64,000 nt of DNA from Pseudophaeobacter flagellatus (GCF_021228235.1 NZ_JAJQRG010000010.1:1-64000); one strand, 5' to 3'; shown: positions 29,020 to 39,197, counted from the first letter of the stretch. Made by a program: numbers and translations. The notes: generated by a model not told the origin, from the sequence alone.

Positions 29020-29595
29020 ATGCGACACTTTCTTCCCATTGCCTTTGCGGTATTCCCTGCTCTGACGGCGCTGCCTGCCCAGGCACAGGACCAATATTGG
29101 GAATTTGGCGCCTGGCGCGTCTCGCTCACAGTGCAGGAAACCACCGAGCACGTCAGCCGCACCTGCCGGGCCTCCACTGGCGGCGATGGGCTGCCCGTGC
29201 TTAGCATTACGGTGCATGACGTGGATGCAGGCCCGCCCACGAACTACCCCGCCCCAACCCTGGAAGAAAGCGCCCCGCGCGGCCATGGTACCCAGGTGCA
29301 AAACGGTCAGGCCCTGGGGTTTGTCTTTGATAAACAGGCCGCTTTTTATGGCATTGCAGATGGCTACTATGATGCCGATGGCTTTGCCCAGGCGCGGGTA
29401 TCGCCACGTTGGCAGGATAGGCTCAACATGCTGCGCTGGATGAAGGCGGGGCAAAACATCGATATCCGCACGGTGCAGCCCTATGGTGCCGGTGAACCGG
29501 TGCTGCAGGTCTCGCTGGCGGGCTTTACGGCGGCCTATGGCAAGATGATGGATGAATGCGGCTTTAGCATCGAACTCGTCGACCAGATGAACTGA
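29020..29595 (+). CDS. Secreted protein of unknown function
   Basis: A 191-residue protein with a clear signal peptide (RHFLPIAFAVFPALTALPAQA, cleavage about residue 22). The mature part begins QDQYWEFGAWRV, has two cysteines (about 49 and 182) that could form a disulfide, and is rich in Gly, Asp and aromatic residues. I do not recognise a family. GGAG is 7 bases before the ATG. It follows ygfZ by 42 bases and may share its transcript. Confidence 0.75.
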   Translation: MRHFLPIAFAVFPALTALPAQAQDQYWEFGAWRVSLTVQETTEHVSRTCRASTGGDGLPVLSITVHDVDAGPPTNYPAPTLEESAPRGHGTQVQNGQALGFVFDKQAAFYGIADGYYDADGFAQARVSPRWQDRLNMLRWMKAGQNIDIRTVQPYGAGEPVLQVSLAGFTAAYGKMMDECGFSIELVDQMN

Positions 29596-29604
29596 TACCG
29601 CATA

Positions 29605-29642
29605 AATAAAAAAAACCCGCCGCCAGAATCTGGCAGCGGGGG
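29605..29642. terminator. Terminator between the secreted protein and efp
   Basis: CCCGCCGCCAG and CTGGCAGCGGG (29616-29640) form a hairpin with one mismatch. A run of eight A's on its left is a T run for the minus strand, so it best fits efp. Confidence 0.75.
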
Positions 29643-29677
29643 ATTAGAAGAAACCTAAACTGGCAGCGCCGCCGAAA

Positions 29678-30241
29678 TCAGGCGCGTTCCGCGTATTCCA
29701 TGGTTTCGGTATTGACCACAATCATTTCGTCCTGGCCGACGAAGGGCGGCACCATGACCTTGACGCCATTGTCCAGGATGGCAGGCTTAAAGGAATTGGC
29801 AGCCGTCTGCCCCTTTACCACCGGCTCTGTCTCGACAATCTTGCAGGTCACTTTCTGCGGCAGGGTCGCGTTCAGGGCTTCCTCTTCGTAGAATTCCATC
29901 ACGATGGTCATGCCATCCTGCAAAAAGGGGCGGCGATCGCCCAGCAGCTCGGCCGAGAGTTCGATCTGTTCGTATGTTTCGGTATCCATAAAGACCAGCA
30001 TGCCATCACTCTCATAGAGAAACTGCTGGTCTTTCTGCTCCAACCGCACACGCTCGACCTTGTCAGCACTGCGGAAACGTTCGTTCAACTTAGAGCCATT
30101 GCGCAGGTTGCGTAGCTCTACTTGGGCAAAGGCGCCTCCTTTGCCAGGCTTCACGTGATCGACCTTGACTGCGGCCCACAGACCGCCGTTGTGCTCCAGA
30201 ACATTGCCGGGGCGGATCTCGTTACCATTGATCTTGGGCAT
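29678..30241 (-). CDS. efp: Elongation factor P
   Basis: Relieves ribosome stalling at consecutive prolines. The 187-residue protein has KOW-like, OB and C-terminal domains in the usual order. The modification loop is [10 protein letters not shown], with Lys34 at the tip, the residue lysylated in E. coli EF-P. The C-terminal end with [12 protein letters not shown] is characteristic. No modifying enzyme lies in the neighbourhood. It is divergent from the 30.5-kb gene. Confidence 0.95.
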   Translation of the reverse strand: MPKINGNEIRPGNVLEHNGGLWAAVKVDHVKPGKGGAFAQVELRNLRNGSKLNERFRSADKVERVRLEQKDQQFLYESDGMLVFMDTETYEQIELSAELLGDRRPFLQDGMTIVMEFYEEEALNATLPQKVTCKIVETEPVVKGQTAANSFKPAILDNGVKVMVPPFVGQDEMIVVNTETMEYAERA

Positions 30242-30340
30242 CTGAAAAATCCATCTGGGAAGGTTGATGATATCTTAAGAGACCCTATATCTGGCGTAAT
30301 CACCGCTGGCAAGACAACGATATCTCGTAGGTAGGGCGCT

Positions 30341-30373
30341 AAAGCTATGCAAATTTTGCATGAAAGCTATGCA
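30341..30373. promoter_or_regulatory. Operator-like repeats between efp and its divergent neighbour
   Basis: AAAGCTATGCA occurs at 30341-30351 and again at 30363-30373, exactly 22 bases apart, i.e. on the same face of the helix. Between and overlapping them is the palindrome ATGCAAATTTTGCAT (30347-30361). The arrangement suggests a binding site for a dimeric regulator. Confidence 0.5.
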
Positions 30374-30459
30374 TACACAGGCTATCCGAATCGTCATAGT
30401 TCCGTCATAAGGAACGTCACGCCGCGAATTGCAATAGCAAGAACAACAAAGGAAACGGG

Positions 30460-30777
30460 ATGCGAGATTTCGTTGACGGCACCGCGTACAACAATGAACA
30501 GGGCAACCGAGCACGCAAGCTCTTTGCCGCTGTCGTTTTGGCCGCGCTGGATGACGCCATAGCCGATGATAAAAAATATGGCAACGGCCCGGAACAAATT
30601 GCCCGCTGGGCACGCTCACGCGATGGGCGCGAAGTCCTCAGCTGTGCTGGCATTGACCCCAACGAACGGGTTGTCGGCGGATTGATGGATTTTGTCGGAC
30701 GTGGGGTTCGGACCTCCGTTGCCCTGTCGCGCGAAGAAAGCGAACGGCGCAATGCAGCCCAGGCAGAAGCCGCCTGA
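30460..30777 (+). CDS. Conserved small protein of unknown function
   Basis: A 105-residue soluble protein, probably all-helical, starting RDFVDGTAYNNEQGNRARKL and containing DDAIADDKKYGNGPEQIARW and SCAGIDPNERVVGGLM. I recall near-identical proteins across Rhodobacteraceae, possibly the DUF6280 family, with no known role. AAAGGAAA is upstream of the ATG. Its promoter region carries the operator-like repeats, and a terminator follows. Confidence 0.8.
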   Translation: MRDFVDGTAYNNEQGNRARKLFAAVVLAALDDAIADDKKYGNGPEQIARWARSRDGREVLSCAGIDPNERVVGGLMDFVGRGVRTSVALSREESERRNAAQAEAA

Positions 30778-30833
30778 AGCTAAGTTTACCCATGGCCCAG
30801 AAGGGCCAAGACTGACGACAGATCTACAGAAAG

Positions 30834-30858
30834 ACGCGTCCTGGGGGGCGCGTTTTTC
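30834..30858 (+). terminator. Terminator of the 30.5-kb gene
   Basis: ACGCGTCC (30834-30841) pairs with GGGCGCGT (30846-30853, one G-T) and is followed by five T's. Confidence 0.8.
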
Positions 30859-31051
30859 TTTGTGCACTGCCCCTTGCTGTGCCCAGCTGCGCCCCAGCCG
30901 CGCCCGATCCAGAACAGCTGTCGCGCAGGTGCCGCTTTGGGGCGTAAATTTCAGCCCCCCCACCCCGCCAATGCGCTAGCCTGATCAAAAAGGGCTTTTC
31001 CTCTGCCGCCCAATCGGCAATCACAGGTCAAACCACAGCAGGAGAACCCCA

Positions 31052-32551
31052 ATGGCGGCACGCGCACTCATGATTCAGGGCACCGGCAGCAATGTTGGCA
31101 AATCCATGCTTGTGGCGGGTCTTGCCCGCGCTTTTCACCGGCGCGGCCTGAAGGTGGCACCTTTCAAGGCGCAGAACATGTCCAATAATGCCGCCGTCAC
31201 CCCAGAAGGCGGAGAGATCGGCCGGGCCCAAGCGCTACAGGCGCGGGCTGCCGGGCGGGCACCACATGTGGATATGAACCCGGTGCTGCTGAAACCCGAA
31301 ACGGATACCGGCGCCCAGGTGATCGTTCAGGGCAAGCGGCGCGGCAGTCAGGCTGCGGGCTCTTTCATGCGCGACAAGACTGGCCTGATGGAGGCGGCCC
31401 TGGACAGCTACCACCGGCTGGCCAAGGGGGTTGATCTGGTGCTGATCGAGGGCGCGGGATCGCCTGCGGAGACCAATCTACGCCGGGGCGACATTGCCAA
31501 TATGGGCTTTGCCTGCGCAGTGCAGGCGCCGGTGGTGCTGGTGGGGGATATTCATCGCGGCGGCGTCATTGCCCAGATTGTCGGCACCCAGGCGGTGCTG
31601 GACCAGCAGGACCGCGACCGTATTGTCGGCTTTGCCGTGAACCGCTTTCGCGGCGATATCAGCCTATTTGACGCCGGGCGCGATGACATCGCCCGACGCA
31701 CCGACTGGCCCTCGCTGGGGGTAGTGCCCTGGTTCTGGGAGGCCTGGAAGCTGCCCGCCGAAGACATGATGGATATCGTCTCGACCAAGGGCGGCGCCTG
31801 CAAGGTGGTGGTGCCCCAGCTGGAGCGGATGGCAAACTTTGATGACCTCGACCCGCTGGCGGTAGAGCCAGAGGTCACGGTGGAAATTGTCCCTGCGGGT
31901 AAGGCACTGCCAGGGGATGCAGATCTAGTGCTGATACCGGGCAGCAAATCCACCATCGCAGATCTGGCCTATCTGCGTGCCCAGGGCTGGGATATCGACA
32001 TTCTGGCGCATCACCGGCGTGGCGGCCATGTCTTGGGGCTCTGTGGCGGCTATCAGATGCTCGGCAAGACCATCGACGATCCGCATGGGGTCGAAGGGCG
32101 TCCAGAAAAGGTTGCCGGGCTGGGGCTGCTGGATGTGCATACGGTGATGGCCGAGAGCAAGCGCGTCACCCTGACCCAGGCCGAAAGCCTGGGCGGTGGC
32201 CTGTTTGAAGCCGGGCTGCCGGTCAGCGGCTACGAAATCCATATGGGACGCACGACCGGTGCCGACTGCGCCCGCGCCTGGCTTCAGGTTGACGGCCGCC
32301 CGGAGGGGGCCGCCTCGCCCGATGGGCGGGTGCTGGGCTCATATCTGCATGGGCTGTTCAGCTCTGATCGCTTTCGCGGCCAGTATCTGGCCGGACTGGG
32401 TCATAGCAGCCAGATTCCCTATGACGAAGGCATTGAAACCACGCTTGACGCGCTGGCCGATCATCTAGAGCAGCATATGGATCTGGATCAGCTGCTGTCC
32501 TTGGCCACAGAGATCCCGTCACCGGTATCCGCCCCAAATCTGACAGTATAG
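31052..32551 (+). CDS. cobQ: Cobyric acid synthase
   Basis: Glutamine-dependent amidation of adenosylcobyrinic acid diamide in B12 synthesis. The 499-residue protein starts with the P-loop-like [11 protein letters not shown] and has [10 protein letters not shown]. The C-terminal class I-like amidotransferase domain carries the nucleophile Cys in [11 protein letters not shown] and a late His in [10 protein letters not shown]. No other cobalamin gene is in the window and I found no B12-box sequence in the 198 bases upstream. GGAG precedes the ATG. Confidence 0.95.
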   Translation: MAARALMIQGTGSNVGKSMLVAGLARAFHRRGLKVAPFKAQNMSNNAAVTPEGGEIGRAQALQARAAGRAPHVDMNPVLLKPETDTGAQVIVQGKRRGSQAAGSFMRDKTGLMEAALDSYHRLAKGVDLVLIEGAGSPAETNLRRGDIANMGFACAVQAPVVLVGDIHRGGVIAQIVGTQAVLDQQDRDRIVGFAVNRFRGDISLFDAGRDDIARRTDWPSLGVVPWFWEAWKLPAEDMMDIVSTKGGACKVVVPQLERMANFDDLDPLAVEPEVTVEIVPAGKALPGDADLVLIPGSKSTIADLAYLRAQGWDIDILAHHRRGGHVLGLCGGYQMLGKTIDDPHGVEGRPEKVAGLGLLDVHTVMAESKRVTLTQAESLGGGLFEAGLPVSGYEIHMGRTTGADCARAWLQVDGRPEGAASPDGRVLGSYLHGLFSSDRFRGQYLAGLGHSSQIPYDEGIETTLDALADHLEQHMDLDQLLSLATEIPSPVSAPNLTV

Positions 32552-32653
32552 CCCGCACTAGGCACCAGATGCGGGCACAGATGATTGCTGCGACCAGTCA
32601 GCCATCTGCACAAAATGTAGCGGGTTTTGGCAGGTGGACGGCAGACGTTGACC

Positions 32654-32702
32654 TAGTACCTGGCGCGTTCATTTTCATTCACGCGACAGGTACTAATTTT
32701 TT
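32654..32702 (+). terminator. Terminator of cobQ
   Basis: TAGTACCTG (32654-32662) pairs with CAGGTACTA (32687-32695), extended inward by GCGCG/CGCG, and six T's follow. It is 100 bases after the stop. Confidence 0.8.
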
Positions 32703-32724
32703 GTTTCCGCATGTTTCAGAAGCG

Positions 32725-33741
32725 CTAGATCAGATCCTGCGCCGCAAGGGCACGTTGGATTTCGCGGCGCACCAATTTGCGCACATTGCGGGTAATCCGC
32801 TCGCCCAGGGCCCCCTGCAACTCGCTGCGGACAATCTCTGCCACCATTTCGCGCAGGCTGTCTTCGTCCAGGTAGCGATCATCCCCGGCGTCCTGCTCCA
32901 GCAGGTCCAGAGTTTCGCTGGTCACCGCGTCCTGCACCAGATCTACCGCATCCAGAGGCTCTTGCCCCGCCGATTCGTCTGCCATCGGTGCAGGCGCGGT
33001 CTCGGCTGCGTCCCCTGTAGACGCGCCAATGTCGTCCTGCCATTCCAGCGTTTCGATATTGGTGCCGGCATAGGGATCCTTGGAGGCACCATCAGGCTCC
33101 CACTGGTCCTGCGCCTGTGCCACCTTTGCCTCAAGTTCAGCAATCTTTTGTACCACAGCCGAAACCCGTTCGCTGCCATCCAGCTCAGGCGTCAGTTGCA
33201 CCTCTAAAGGTTGGGTCGCAGCGTCCGGGCTGGCAGGCGCATCTGCTCCATGCAGGGTTTCCTGCGGGGCGGCAAAGGCATCCACCGCACCAAACAGAGT
33301 GGCACCCGGCTCTTGCCAGGGGACGGTGTCATCCGGGATTGCTGTCTCAGCATCCGCTGCCACGACCTCTGGCGATTCTGCCTCGGGTGTATCTGCCTGC
33401 GCTGCGGCAGCAATCTCTGGCGCCTGCCTTGGCAGCGGGCTATCCTTGACGTCCCTATTGTTTTGAAAACTCAACACCTCAGCCGGATCAAGCTCTGGCT
33501 GGGCATCAAGCGCGATACCGGCTTCATCTTGCAGGGGGGAAACGGCGTCCAGATTTTCTGCGGCAGCGGGGGCTTCTTCCGGCCTGCTCTCGGCCACCCG
33601 CAAAGCAGGCGTCAGAACCAACCGCGACTTTGGCGTTGCCGCCGCGCGCGCAGGTGGCGCCACGCGCCCATCTTCGCTCACCAAACGGCGGATGGAGGAA
33701 AGCACATCTTCGATTTCAGCCTGCGTTACAGGATCGGACAT
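32725..33741 (-). CDS. PopZ-like (DUF2497) polar organising protein, candidate
   Basis: A 338-residue protein. The N-terminus (about 5-28) contains AEIEDVLSSIRRLVSEDG, which resembles the PopZ N-terminal helix. About 240 residues of acidic Ala/Pro/Glu-rich linker follow. The C-terminal 50 residues form amphipathic helices with LREMVAEIVRSEL and VRKLVRREIQRAL, like the PopZ oligomerisation region. PopZ organises the cell pole and tethers chromosome origins. As I recall it, the order pcm-tolC-popZ also occurs in other alphaproteobacteria. Divergence is high, so I do not assign the symbol. Confidence 0.65.
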   Translation of the reverse strand: MSDPVTQAEIEDVLSSIRRLVSEDGRVAPPARAAATPKSRLVLTPALRVAESRPEEAPAAAENLDAVSPLQDEAGIALDAQPELDPAEVLSFQNNRDVKDSPLPRQAPEIAAAAQADTPEAESPEVVAADAETAIPDDTVPWQEPGATLFGAVDAFAAPQETLHGADAPASPDAATQPLEVQLTPELDGSERVSAVVQKIAELEAKVAQAQDQWEPDGASKDPYAGTNIETLEWQDDIGASTGDAAETAPAPMADESAGQEPLDAVDLVQDAVTSETLDLLEQDAGDDRYLDEDSLREMVAEIVRSELQGALGERITRNVRKLVRREIQRALAAQDLI

Positions 33742-33814
33742 AGTATTTAAACCACTCTAGCCTTTACGCGAGTGTAGCTGCCCCGCTGCACGCGCACAAT
33801 ATTTCTGGTGACTT

Positions 33815-35227
33815 TTAGTTTTTTCCCAGAGCCCGCAGCACACGATCCAGATCGCGGCTTTGTTGGCTCACCTGGGCTGGCGCGCCTTTGACCAGGTTAT
33901 AGTACAGCGTCGGGTCGTAGATTTCGACAGCCAAGCCAAGGTGTTCAGCCGTCAAAAGCCCCTGCGCCTGCAGCAGGGCATAGGCGGCGGTGGCCTGATT
34001 GGCCCGCGACTGTACCCGCGAGGTCAGCGCATTCAGCAGATCCTGTTCCGCCTGCAACACATCCAGCGTGGTACGCGCGCCCAGCGTCGCCTCTTCGCGA
34101 ATCCCGTCAAAAGCGACCTGAGCCGCCCGCACACTTTCGTTCGAGGACACAAGGCTGGCCGAGGCCGCCTCAAGCGTGACATAGGCCGCAGCGACATCCT
34201 GCGTCACCGCCCGCTGTACAGTGATCAACTGGCCGCGCGCCGCATCGCCAATGGCCATGCTGGAACGCAGGGCCGAAGCCAATGCGCCGCCGGCATAGAT
34301 CGGCTGGGTCAAGGTAATGCTGGCACCAGATGTATCGGAGTCAGCAGTCGAGGAAATCCCGACGGTGGTGCTGACATCCGCAATAAACTTGACGTTCGGG
34401 CCAAGCCCCTTGCGCGCTGCTTCAACGCTATAATCAGCGGCCTTGACCGTATGCTGCTGCGCCAAAAGGCTGGGGTGATTGCGGTTAGCGATAGCCTCGG
34501 CAGACGACAAAGAGGCCGCCCGCTTAGGCAAAGGGGGCGCGCCGGCAGCTGATCCGATGGGGTTGCCAACCGCCTCGACATAGGAGGCTTTGGCTTCCAG
34601 CAGATTACCACGGCTTTCAATCAGATTGGCTCGGGCCGAGGCCAGACGGCTCTGCGCCAAGGCGACATCGGTACGGGTGACTTCGCCGACTTCAAAGCGA
34701 TCCTGCGAGGCCTTCAGCTCTTCTTGTAGCAAGCGCAGGTTGTTGCCCTGCAGCCGCACGATTTCATTTTGCAGCAACACGTTCACATAGGCCTGCACCG
34801 CGTTGAACAACACCTGTTGTTCAATGTTGATCAGGCTTTGCCGGGTGGCCAGAACAGTTTGCTGTGCAGCCAGCTGTCTCAGGCGCGTCGCACCGCCATC
34901 AAACAACAGCAGGCTCAGGTTCAAGCCGGTGCTCAGTTCATTGTTGGTAATGTCGTTGACAGAAGCCGTCGTATTGCTGGTTCGGTGTTTGGCAGTGATC
35001 GTCCAGTTGATAATAGGGCGCAGCCCGGCAACGGCCGCAGCAACGTTTTCGTCCTCCACCCGCAGCAAAGCCCGGTTTTGTTCCAGCAAGCCGCTGGATT
35101 TATAAGCGCCAATCAGCGCGTCTGACAGATTATCCGCACTGGCGACTTTTGGCAGCGCAAAGGCAAACGCCGCAGTGCCTGCGAATACAAAAGCCTTAAA
35201 CAAACTCGCCGAATTCTTCTTATACAT
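33815..35227 (-). CDS. TolC family outer membrane channel protein
   Basis: Outer-membrane exit duct for type I secretion and efflux pumps, 470 residues. A signal peptide ends near residue 31 (PKVASA-DN). Two repeats of long periplasmic helices follow, with the family segments ANLIESRGNLLEAKASY and TRTDVALAQSRLASAR. The fit with TolC length and repeat structure is good. It lies 113 bases downstream of pcm and 73 bases upstream of the PopZ-like gene, all on one strand. Confidence 0.92.
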   Translation of the reverse strand: MYKKNSASLFKAFVFAGTAAFAFALPKVASADNLSDALIGAYKSSGLLEQNRALLRVEDENVAAAVAGLRPIINWTITAKHRTSNTTASVNDITNNELSTGLNLSLLLFDGGATRLRQLAAQQTVLATRQSLINIEQQVLFNAVQAYVNVLLQNEIVRLQGNNLRLLQEELKASQDRFEVGEVTRTDVALAQSRLASARANLIESRGNLLEAKASYVEAVGNPIGSAAGAPPLPKRAASLSSAEAIANRNHPSLLAQQHTVKAADYSVEAARKGLGPNVKFIADVSTTVGISSTADSDTSGASITLTQPIYAGGALASALRSSMAIGDAARGQLITVQRAVTQDVAAAYVTLEAASASLVSSNESVRAAQVAFDGIREEATLGARTTLDVLQAEQDLLNALTSRVQSRANQATAAYALLQAQGLLTAEHLGLAVEIYDPTLYYNLVKGAPAQVSQQSRDLDRVLRALGKN

Positions 35228-35340
35228 CGGGAACCCTATTTGTTTGCCGCGCCGCCAGCCGCGGGAAGATTATTATGTATCAGGCCCCACATCCAGCCGG
35301 GCCTGGCAGATCATTTCAACGACCCCGAACCAAAGCCCCC

Positions 35341-35994
35341 CTAAAGCGCGAAGGCCGCAGCCTGTTCAAACCCGGGCATGACAGGCGCACCTGCGTTGAA
35401 TTCAAAGCGCCAGGAAATCTGATCACCCTGTTTGTATCCCACCTTCACCTCGCCCAGGGCTCCGGTCATGAAAATGACAGCAATGCGACCGCCATCTTTC
35501 AGCTGCGCCAACAATTGGTCAGGCAGGACTTCGACGCCGCCCTGCACCAGGATAACATCATAGGGGCCATGTTCGGCAGCCCCCTCGGTCAGCGGGCCGA
35601 CATGGACGATGGCATTATCAGCGCCCGCCTCTGCAAGCTGCGACTGGGCCTCGCCGGACATTTCTTCATCTTCTTCGACGCCGATCACCATCTGCGCCAT
35701 CTGGGCGGCGACGGCGGTGGAATACCCCAGCCCACAGCCCACATCGAGCACCAATTCATTGCGCTGAATATCAAGCGCGTCCAGCATTTTGGAAAGCGTG
35801 CGCACCTCGATCAATGCGCGCCCCGCCCCAAGATCCATGTTGCGATCCGCATAGGCGGCTTCGCGCTGCGCATCCGGAACAAAATCTTCGCGCGCAACGG
35901 CCAGCAGCGCCTCGATGATCGGGTATTTGGTCACATCCGAAGGACGGACCTGAGTGTCAACCATCATGCGGCGACGTTCGGCAAAGTCGGTCAT
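35341..35994 (-). CDS. Protein-L-isoaspartate O-methyltransferase
   Basis: Methylates isoaspartyl residues in damaged proteins for repair, 217 residues. The N-terminus ERRRMMVDTQVRPSDV and the SAM-binding loop VLDVGCGLGYSTAV are typical of the alphaproteobacterial group; the classical GTGSGY is replaced by GCGLGY. The acidic VGVEEDEE follows motif I. Start signals are weak, but the frame has no better choice. It heads the pcm-tolC-PopZ-like series. Confidence 0.85.
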   Translation of the reverse strand: MTDFAERRRMMVDTQVRPSDVTKYPIIEALLAVAREDFVPDAQREAAYADRNMDLGAGRALIEVRTLSKMLDALDIQRNELVLDVGCGLGYSTAVAAQMAQMVIGVEEDEEMSGEAQSQLAEAGADNAIVHVGPLTEGAAEHGPYDVILVQGGVEVLPDQLLAQLKDGGRIAVIFMTGALGEVKVGYKQGDQISWRFEFNAGAPVMPGFEQAAAFAL

Positions 35995-36109
35995 ATGCTA
36001 AACTCTTTTGTTCAGTCTGTTTGCGGGATATTGTGCCATATCGCGGCATCTACAGCAACGACGCATAGCCTCGGGCCGTGGCAAAATGCAGATCCTGTTG
36101 CACTGAGAG

Positions 36110-36643
36110 CTATTTCTTCTTCACGAATTTGGTCAAAATAACAATTCTCTGGCCTTCAACGCGACCCTCGATGTGCTCGGGATTGTCCTGCACCAGAGAG
36201 ATGCCCCGCACCGCAGTGCCGCGCTTGGCGGTAAAGCCTGCCCCCTTGACGGGCAGATCCTTGATCAGCACCACATTGTCACCAGCCGCAAGCGGCGCGC
36301 CGTTGCTGTCAACATGACCGCCAGACGCCACCTGGTTGTCGACCCAGGCGCGGGTCTCATCCTCCAGCCAGAGCTGATCTGCCAGATCGCGAGCCCAGTC
36401 ATGCTCTGCCAGCCGGGCCAAGAGCCGCGCGGCGAGAACCTGCACTGCGGGCTCTGGCGACCACATGGACGCGCCCAGACAGCGCCAATGCGCCGCATCC
36501 AGATCGCCGTCGATCTGCGTCTGACAGGTGGCGCAGATCTGAACCCCGGCATCCTCGGGGCCGCCGGGGACAGCGTAAAAACGGGTCTCTTGCGCGGCAG
36601 AACACAGATCACAAACCGGGGAAGATGGTGTGGCGGCGGACAT
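36110..36643 (-). CDS. PhnA/YjdM domain protein
   Basis: A 177-residue protein with an N-terminal zinc-ribbon (CDLCSAAQE, then CATCQ) and a C-terminal SH3-like PhnA domain containing DNVVLIKDLPVKGAG and IEGRVEGQRIVILTKFVKKK. Despite the name, proteins of this kind are not part of the phosphonate lyase and their role is unsettled. The spacing to the upstream gene suggests its own transcript. Confidence 0.85.
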   Translation of the reverse strand: MSAATPSSPVCDLCSAAQETRFYAVPGGPEDAGVQICATCQTQIDGDLDAAHWRCLGASMWSPEPAVQVLAARLLARLAEHDWARDLADQLWLEDETRAWVDNQVASGGHVDSNGAPLAAGDNVVLIKDLPVKGAGFTAKRGTAVRGISLVQDNPEHIEGRVEGQRIVILTKFVKKK

Positions 36644-36839
36644 GGCGGGGCTCCGGTAAAAGAAAATAGGTATAGGCTGCCCTCGCCTTAGCGCCTTCTT
36701 CCATAGAAGAAAAGCCTCCCGGGCCTACAGGTCCGCCGACACTGTCCAAGCCAAACCCCACGCGCGCCGACAATACGTCGGCCCATGCGTCCCCCATACA
36801 GGCGCTCCTGTGCTCAAGATGACGGTGGGCAACCGGGCG

Positions 36840-37145
36840 CTATTCGGCGCAGGTGTTGCAAAAGCGGGTCGATGGCACCAAATCCAGCAGCTGCCCAGCA
36901 ATCTCTTCACCGCAAATCTGGCAATACCCGTAAGAACCTTCCCGCAAGCGGGCCAGAGCGGCATCAATCTGGCGCAGTTCATCCGCGTCCTGATCGCCCA
37001 ACGGCTTACCTGGATCAAGCTGAAAGGCAGGCCGCGTACCCGCCTGTTGCCGCGCGCCAGAAAAGACCTGCGCGGCCTCTCTCGCCGGTTCCGTCAGCGC
37101 CCGGCGGCGCGCCTCCAGTATCGCTCTTTGTGCTGAATAACTCAT
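36840..37145 (-). CDS. DksA/TraR-type zinc-finger protein
   Basis: A short (101-residue) protein with a C-terminal four-cysteine zinc finger, CQICGEEIAG...FCNTC, and the preceding helix LRQIDAALARLREGSYGYC that is typical of the DksA/TraR family. The long coiled coil with the acidic tip seen in full DksA is mostly missing, so it resembles the small TraR-like forms. A role at the RNA polymerase secondary channel is possible. GGGAGGG precedes the ATG at 37145. Confidence 0.85.
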   Translation of the reverse strand: MSYSAQRAILEARRRALTEPAREAAQVFSGARQQAGTRPAFQLDPGKPLGDQDADELRQIDAALARLREGSYGYCQICGEEIAGQLLDLVPSTRFCNTCAE

Positions 37146-37234
37146 CCCCGACCCTCCCAAATCAGTGACCTGCGCCGATCCTAACATAGGTTAGAAAAAC
37201 GCATTCCACGACGTGAAAAATGAGGGAAGATCAG

Positions 37235-37274
37235 CAAAAAGTTGCGACAATTTCGCGAAGACAAATTGCGCAAC
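37235..37274 (-). terminator. Terminator downstream of lepA
   Basis: GTTGCG-A-CAATTT (37241-37253) pairs with AAATTGCGCAAC (37263-37274), a 12-bp stem with one bulged A. On the minus strand five T's follow. It lies 124 bases after lepA and before the zinc-finger gene. Confidence 0.7.
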
Positions 37275-37397
37275 GCACAAAACCACGGCCACAAGCGTGA
37301 ATTTCAGAGGGTCTAAAAATGGTCGCAGCGGCCGCCACAAAGCGAAGGGCAGCGCCGGACCCAGGGTGGGCGCAAAGCGCCCTCCCCCAGACGTTGT

Positions 37398-39197
37398 TCA
37401 GCTATCCATCTTGAGCGCCGAGATGAACGCTTCCTGCGGGATGTCGACCTTGCCGAACTGGCGCATCTTTTTCTTACCCTTCTTCTGCTTCTCCAGCAGT
37501 TTCTTCTTCCGGGTTGCGTCGCCGCCGTAACATTTGGCGGTCACATCCTTGCGCATCGCGGACAGGGTTTCGCGGGCAATCACCTTGCCGCCAATCGCTG
37601 CCTGGATTGGAATCTTGAACATATGGCGCGGGATCAGGTCTTTCAGCTTTTCCACCATGGCGCGGCCACGGGCCTCGGCACGGTCGCGATGCACCATCAT
37701 CGACAAGGCATCGACGGGTTCATCGTTCACCAGCACCGACATCTTGACCAGGTTGTCTTGCTGGTAGCCGGTCATCTGATAATCAAAGGAGGCATAGCCC
37801 TTGGTCACCGATTTCAGCCGGTCATAGAAATCAAACACCACCTCGTTCAGTGGCAGATCATAAACCGCCATGGCACGGCTGCCCGCATAGGTCAGGTCCA
37901 ACTGGATGCCGCGACGGTCCTGGCAGAGCTTCAGCACATCGCCGAGATATTCATCCGGCACCAGAATGGTCGCCTTGATACGTGGCTCTTCCAGGTGATC
38001 AACAATGGTCAGGTCCGGCATATCAGCGGGGTTGTGCAGCTCAACCATGCTGCCATCGCGCATATAGACGTGGTAAACCACCGAAGGCGCAGTGGTGATC
38101 AGATCAATGTCATACTCGCGCTCAACCCGGTCGCGGATCACTTCCAGGTGCAGCAGCCCCAGAAATCCGCAGCGGAATCCAAAGCCCAGTGCAGCCGAGG
38201 TTTCCATCTCAAAGCTGAAGGACGCGTCGTTTAGTGCCAGCTTGTCGATGGCATCGCGCAGGTCTTCGAATTCGGCGGAATCCACCGGGAACAGCCCACA
38301 AAACACCACCGGCTGCGCAGGCTTAAAGCCAGGCAAAGCATCTTCGGTGCCTTTTTTCTCATGGGTGATGGTATCGCCAACACGGGTATCGCGGACCTGC
38401 TTGATAGAGGCGGTCAAAAAGCCAATCTCACCGGGGCCAAGTTCATCAATCACCGTCATGGCCGGGCGGAAGACGCCGATGCGGTCCACATGGTGAGTCG
38501 AGCCATTGGAGAGCATCTTGATCCGCTCACCTTTTTTCAGCACCCCGTCCATGATCCGCACCAGAACGATCACGCCAAGATAGGCGTCATACCAGCTGTC
38601 CACCAACATCGCCTTTAGCGGCGCGTCGCGGGTGCCAGTTGGCGCAGGTAGGTCATTGACGATGGCTTCCAGTGTTTCGTGGATGCCCTGGCCTGTTTTG
38701 GCCGAAACCCGAATGGCACCAGTGGCCTCGATGCCGATGACATCTTCGATCTGTTCCGCCACCCGATCACAATCCGAGGCCGGCAGGTCGATCTTGTTCA
38801 GCACCGGCACGATTTCATGGTCGGCCTCCATCGCGTGATAGACATTGGCCAATGTCTGCGCCTCAACCCCTTGCGTGCTGTCGACCACCAGCAAAGAGCC
38901 TTCAACCGCACGCATTGAGCGGGAGACCTCGTAAGCAAAGTCGACGTGGCCAGGGGTGTCGATCAGGTTCAGCACGTATTGCTCACCATCGTCCGCCGTA
39001 TAATCAATGCGCACCGTATTGGCCTTGATCGTGATGCCGCGCTCGCGCTCGATGTCCATACTATCAAGCAGCTGCGCCTTCATATCACGCACCTCCACCG
39101 TCCCCGTCTCTTGGATGAGCCGGTCAGCGAGGGTGGATTTGCCATGGTCGATATGAGCGACGATGGAGAAATTGCGGATTTTGGCGAGATCTGTCAT
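37398..39197 (-). CDS. lepA: Elongation factor 4 (LepA)
   Basis: Ribosome-dependent GTPase that back-translocates or assists initiation, 599 residues. G1 is [10 protein letters not shown]2 lies in RERGITI, G3 is DTPGHVDF and G4 is NKIDLP. The LepA-specific C-terminal domain ends with [20 protein letters not shown]. The ATG at 39197 gives the usual family start [12 protein letters not shown]; a longer in-frame start at 39233 adds a non-conserved dozen residues. Confidence 0.98.
   Translation of the reverse strand: MTDLAKIRNFSIVAHIDHGKSTLADRLIQETGTVEVRDMKAQLLDSMDIERERGITIKANTVRIDYTADDGEQYVLNLIDTPGHVDFAYEVSRSMRAVEGSLLVVDSTQGVEAQTLANVYHAMEADHEIVPVLNKIDLPASDCDRVAEQIEDVIGIEATGAIRVSAKTGQGIHETLEAIVNDLPAPTGTRDAPLKAMLVDSWYDAYLGVIVLVRIMDGVLKKGERIKMLSNGSTHHVDRIGVFRPAMTVIDELGPGEIGFLTASIKQVRDTRVGDTITHEKKGTEDALPGFKPAQPVVFCGLFPVDSAEFEDLRDAIDKLALNDASFSFEMETSAALGFGFRCGFLGLLHLEVIRDRVEREYDIDLITTAPSVVYHVYMRDGSMVELHNPADMPDLTIVDHLEEPRIKATILVPDEYLGDVLKLCQDRRGIQLDLTYAGSRAMAVYDLPLNEVVFDFYDRLKSVTKGYASFDYQMTGYQQDNLVKMSVLVNDEPVDALSMMVHRDRAEARGRAMVEKLKDLIPRHMFKIPIQAAIGGKVIARETLSAMRKDVTAKCYGGDATRKKKLLEKQKKGKKKMRQFGKVDIPQEAFISALKMDS

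Noticed and set aside
30859-31051. A cobalamin riboswitch before cobQ
   Set aside because: No B12-box sequence or the expected stem arrangement is visible in the region.
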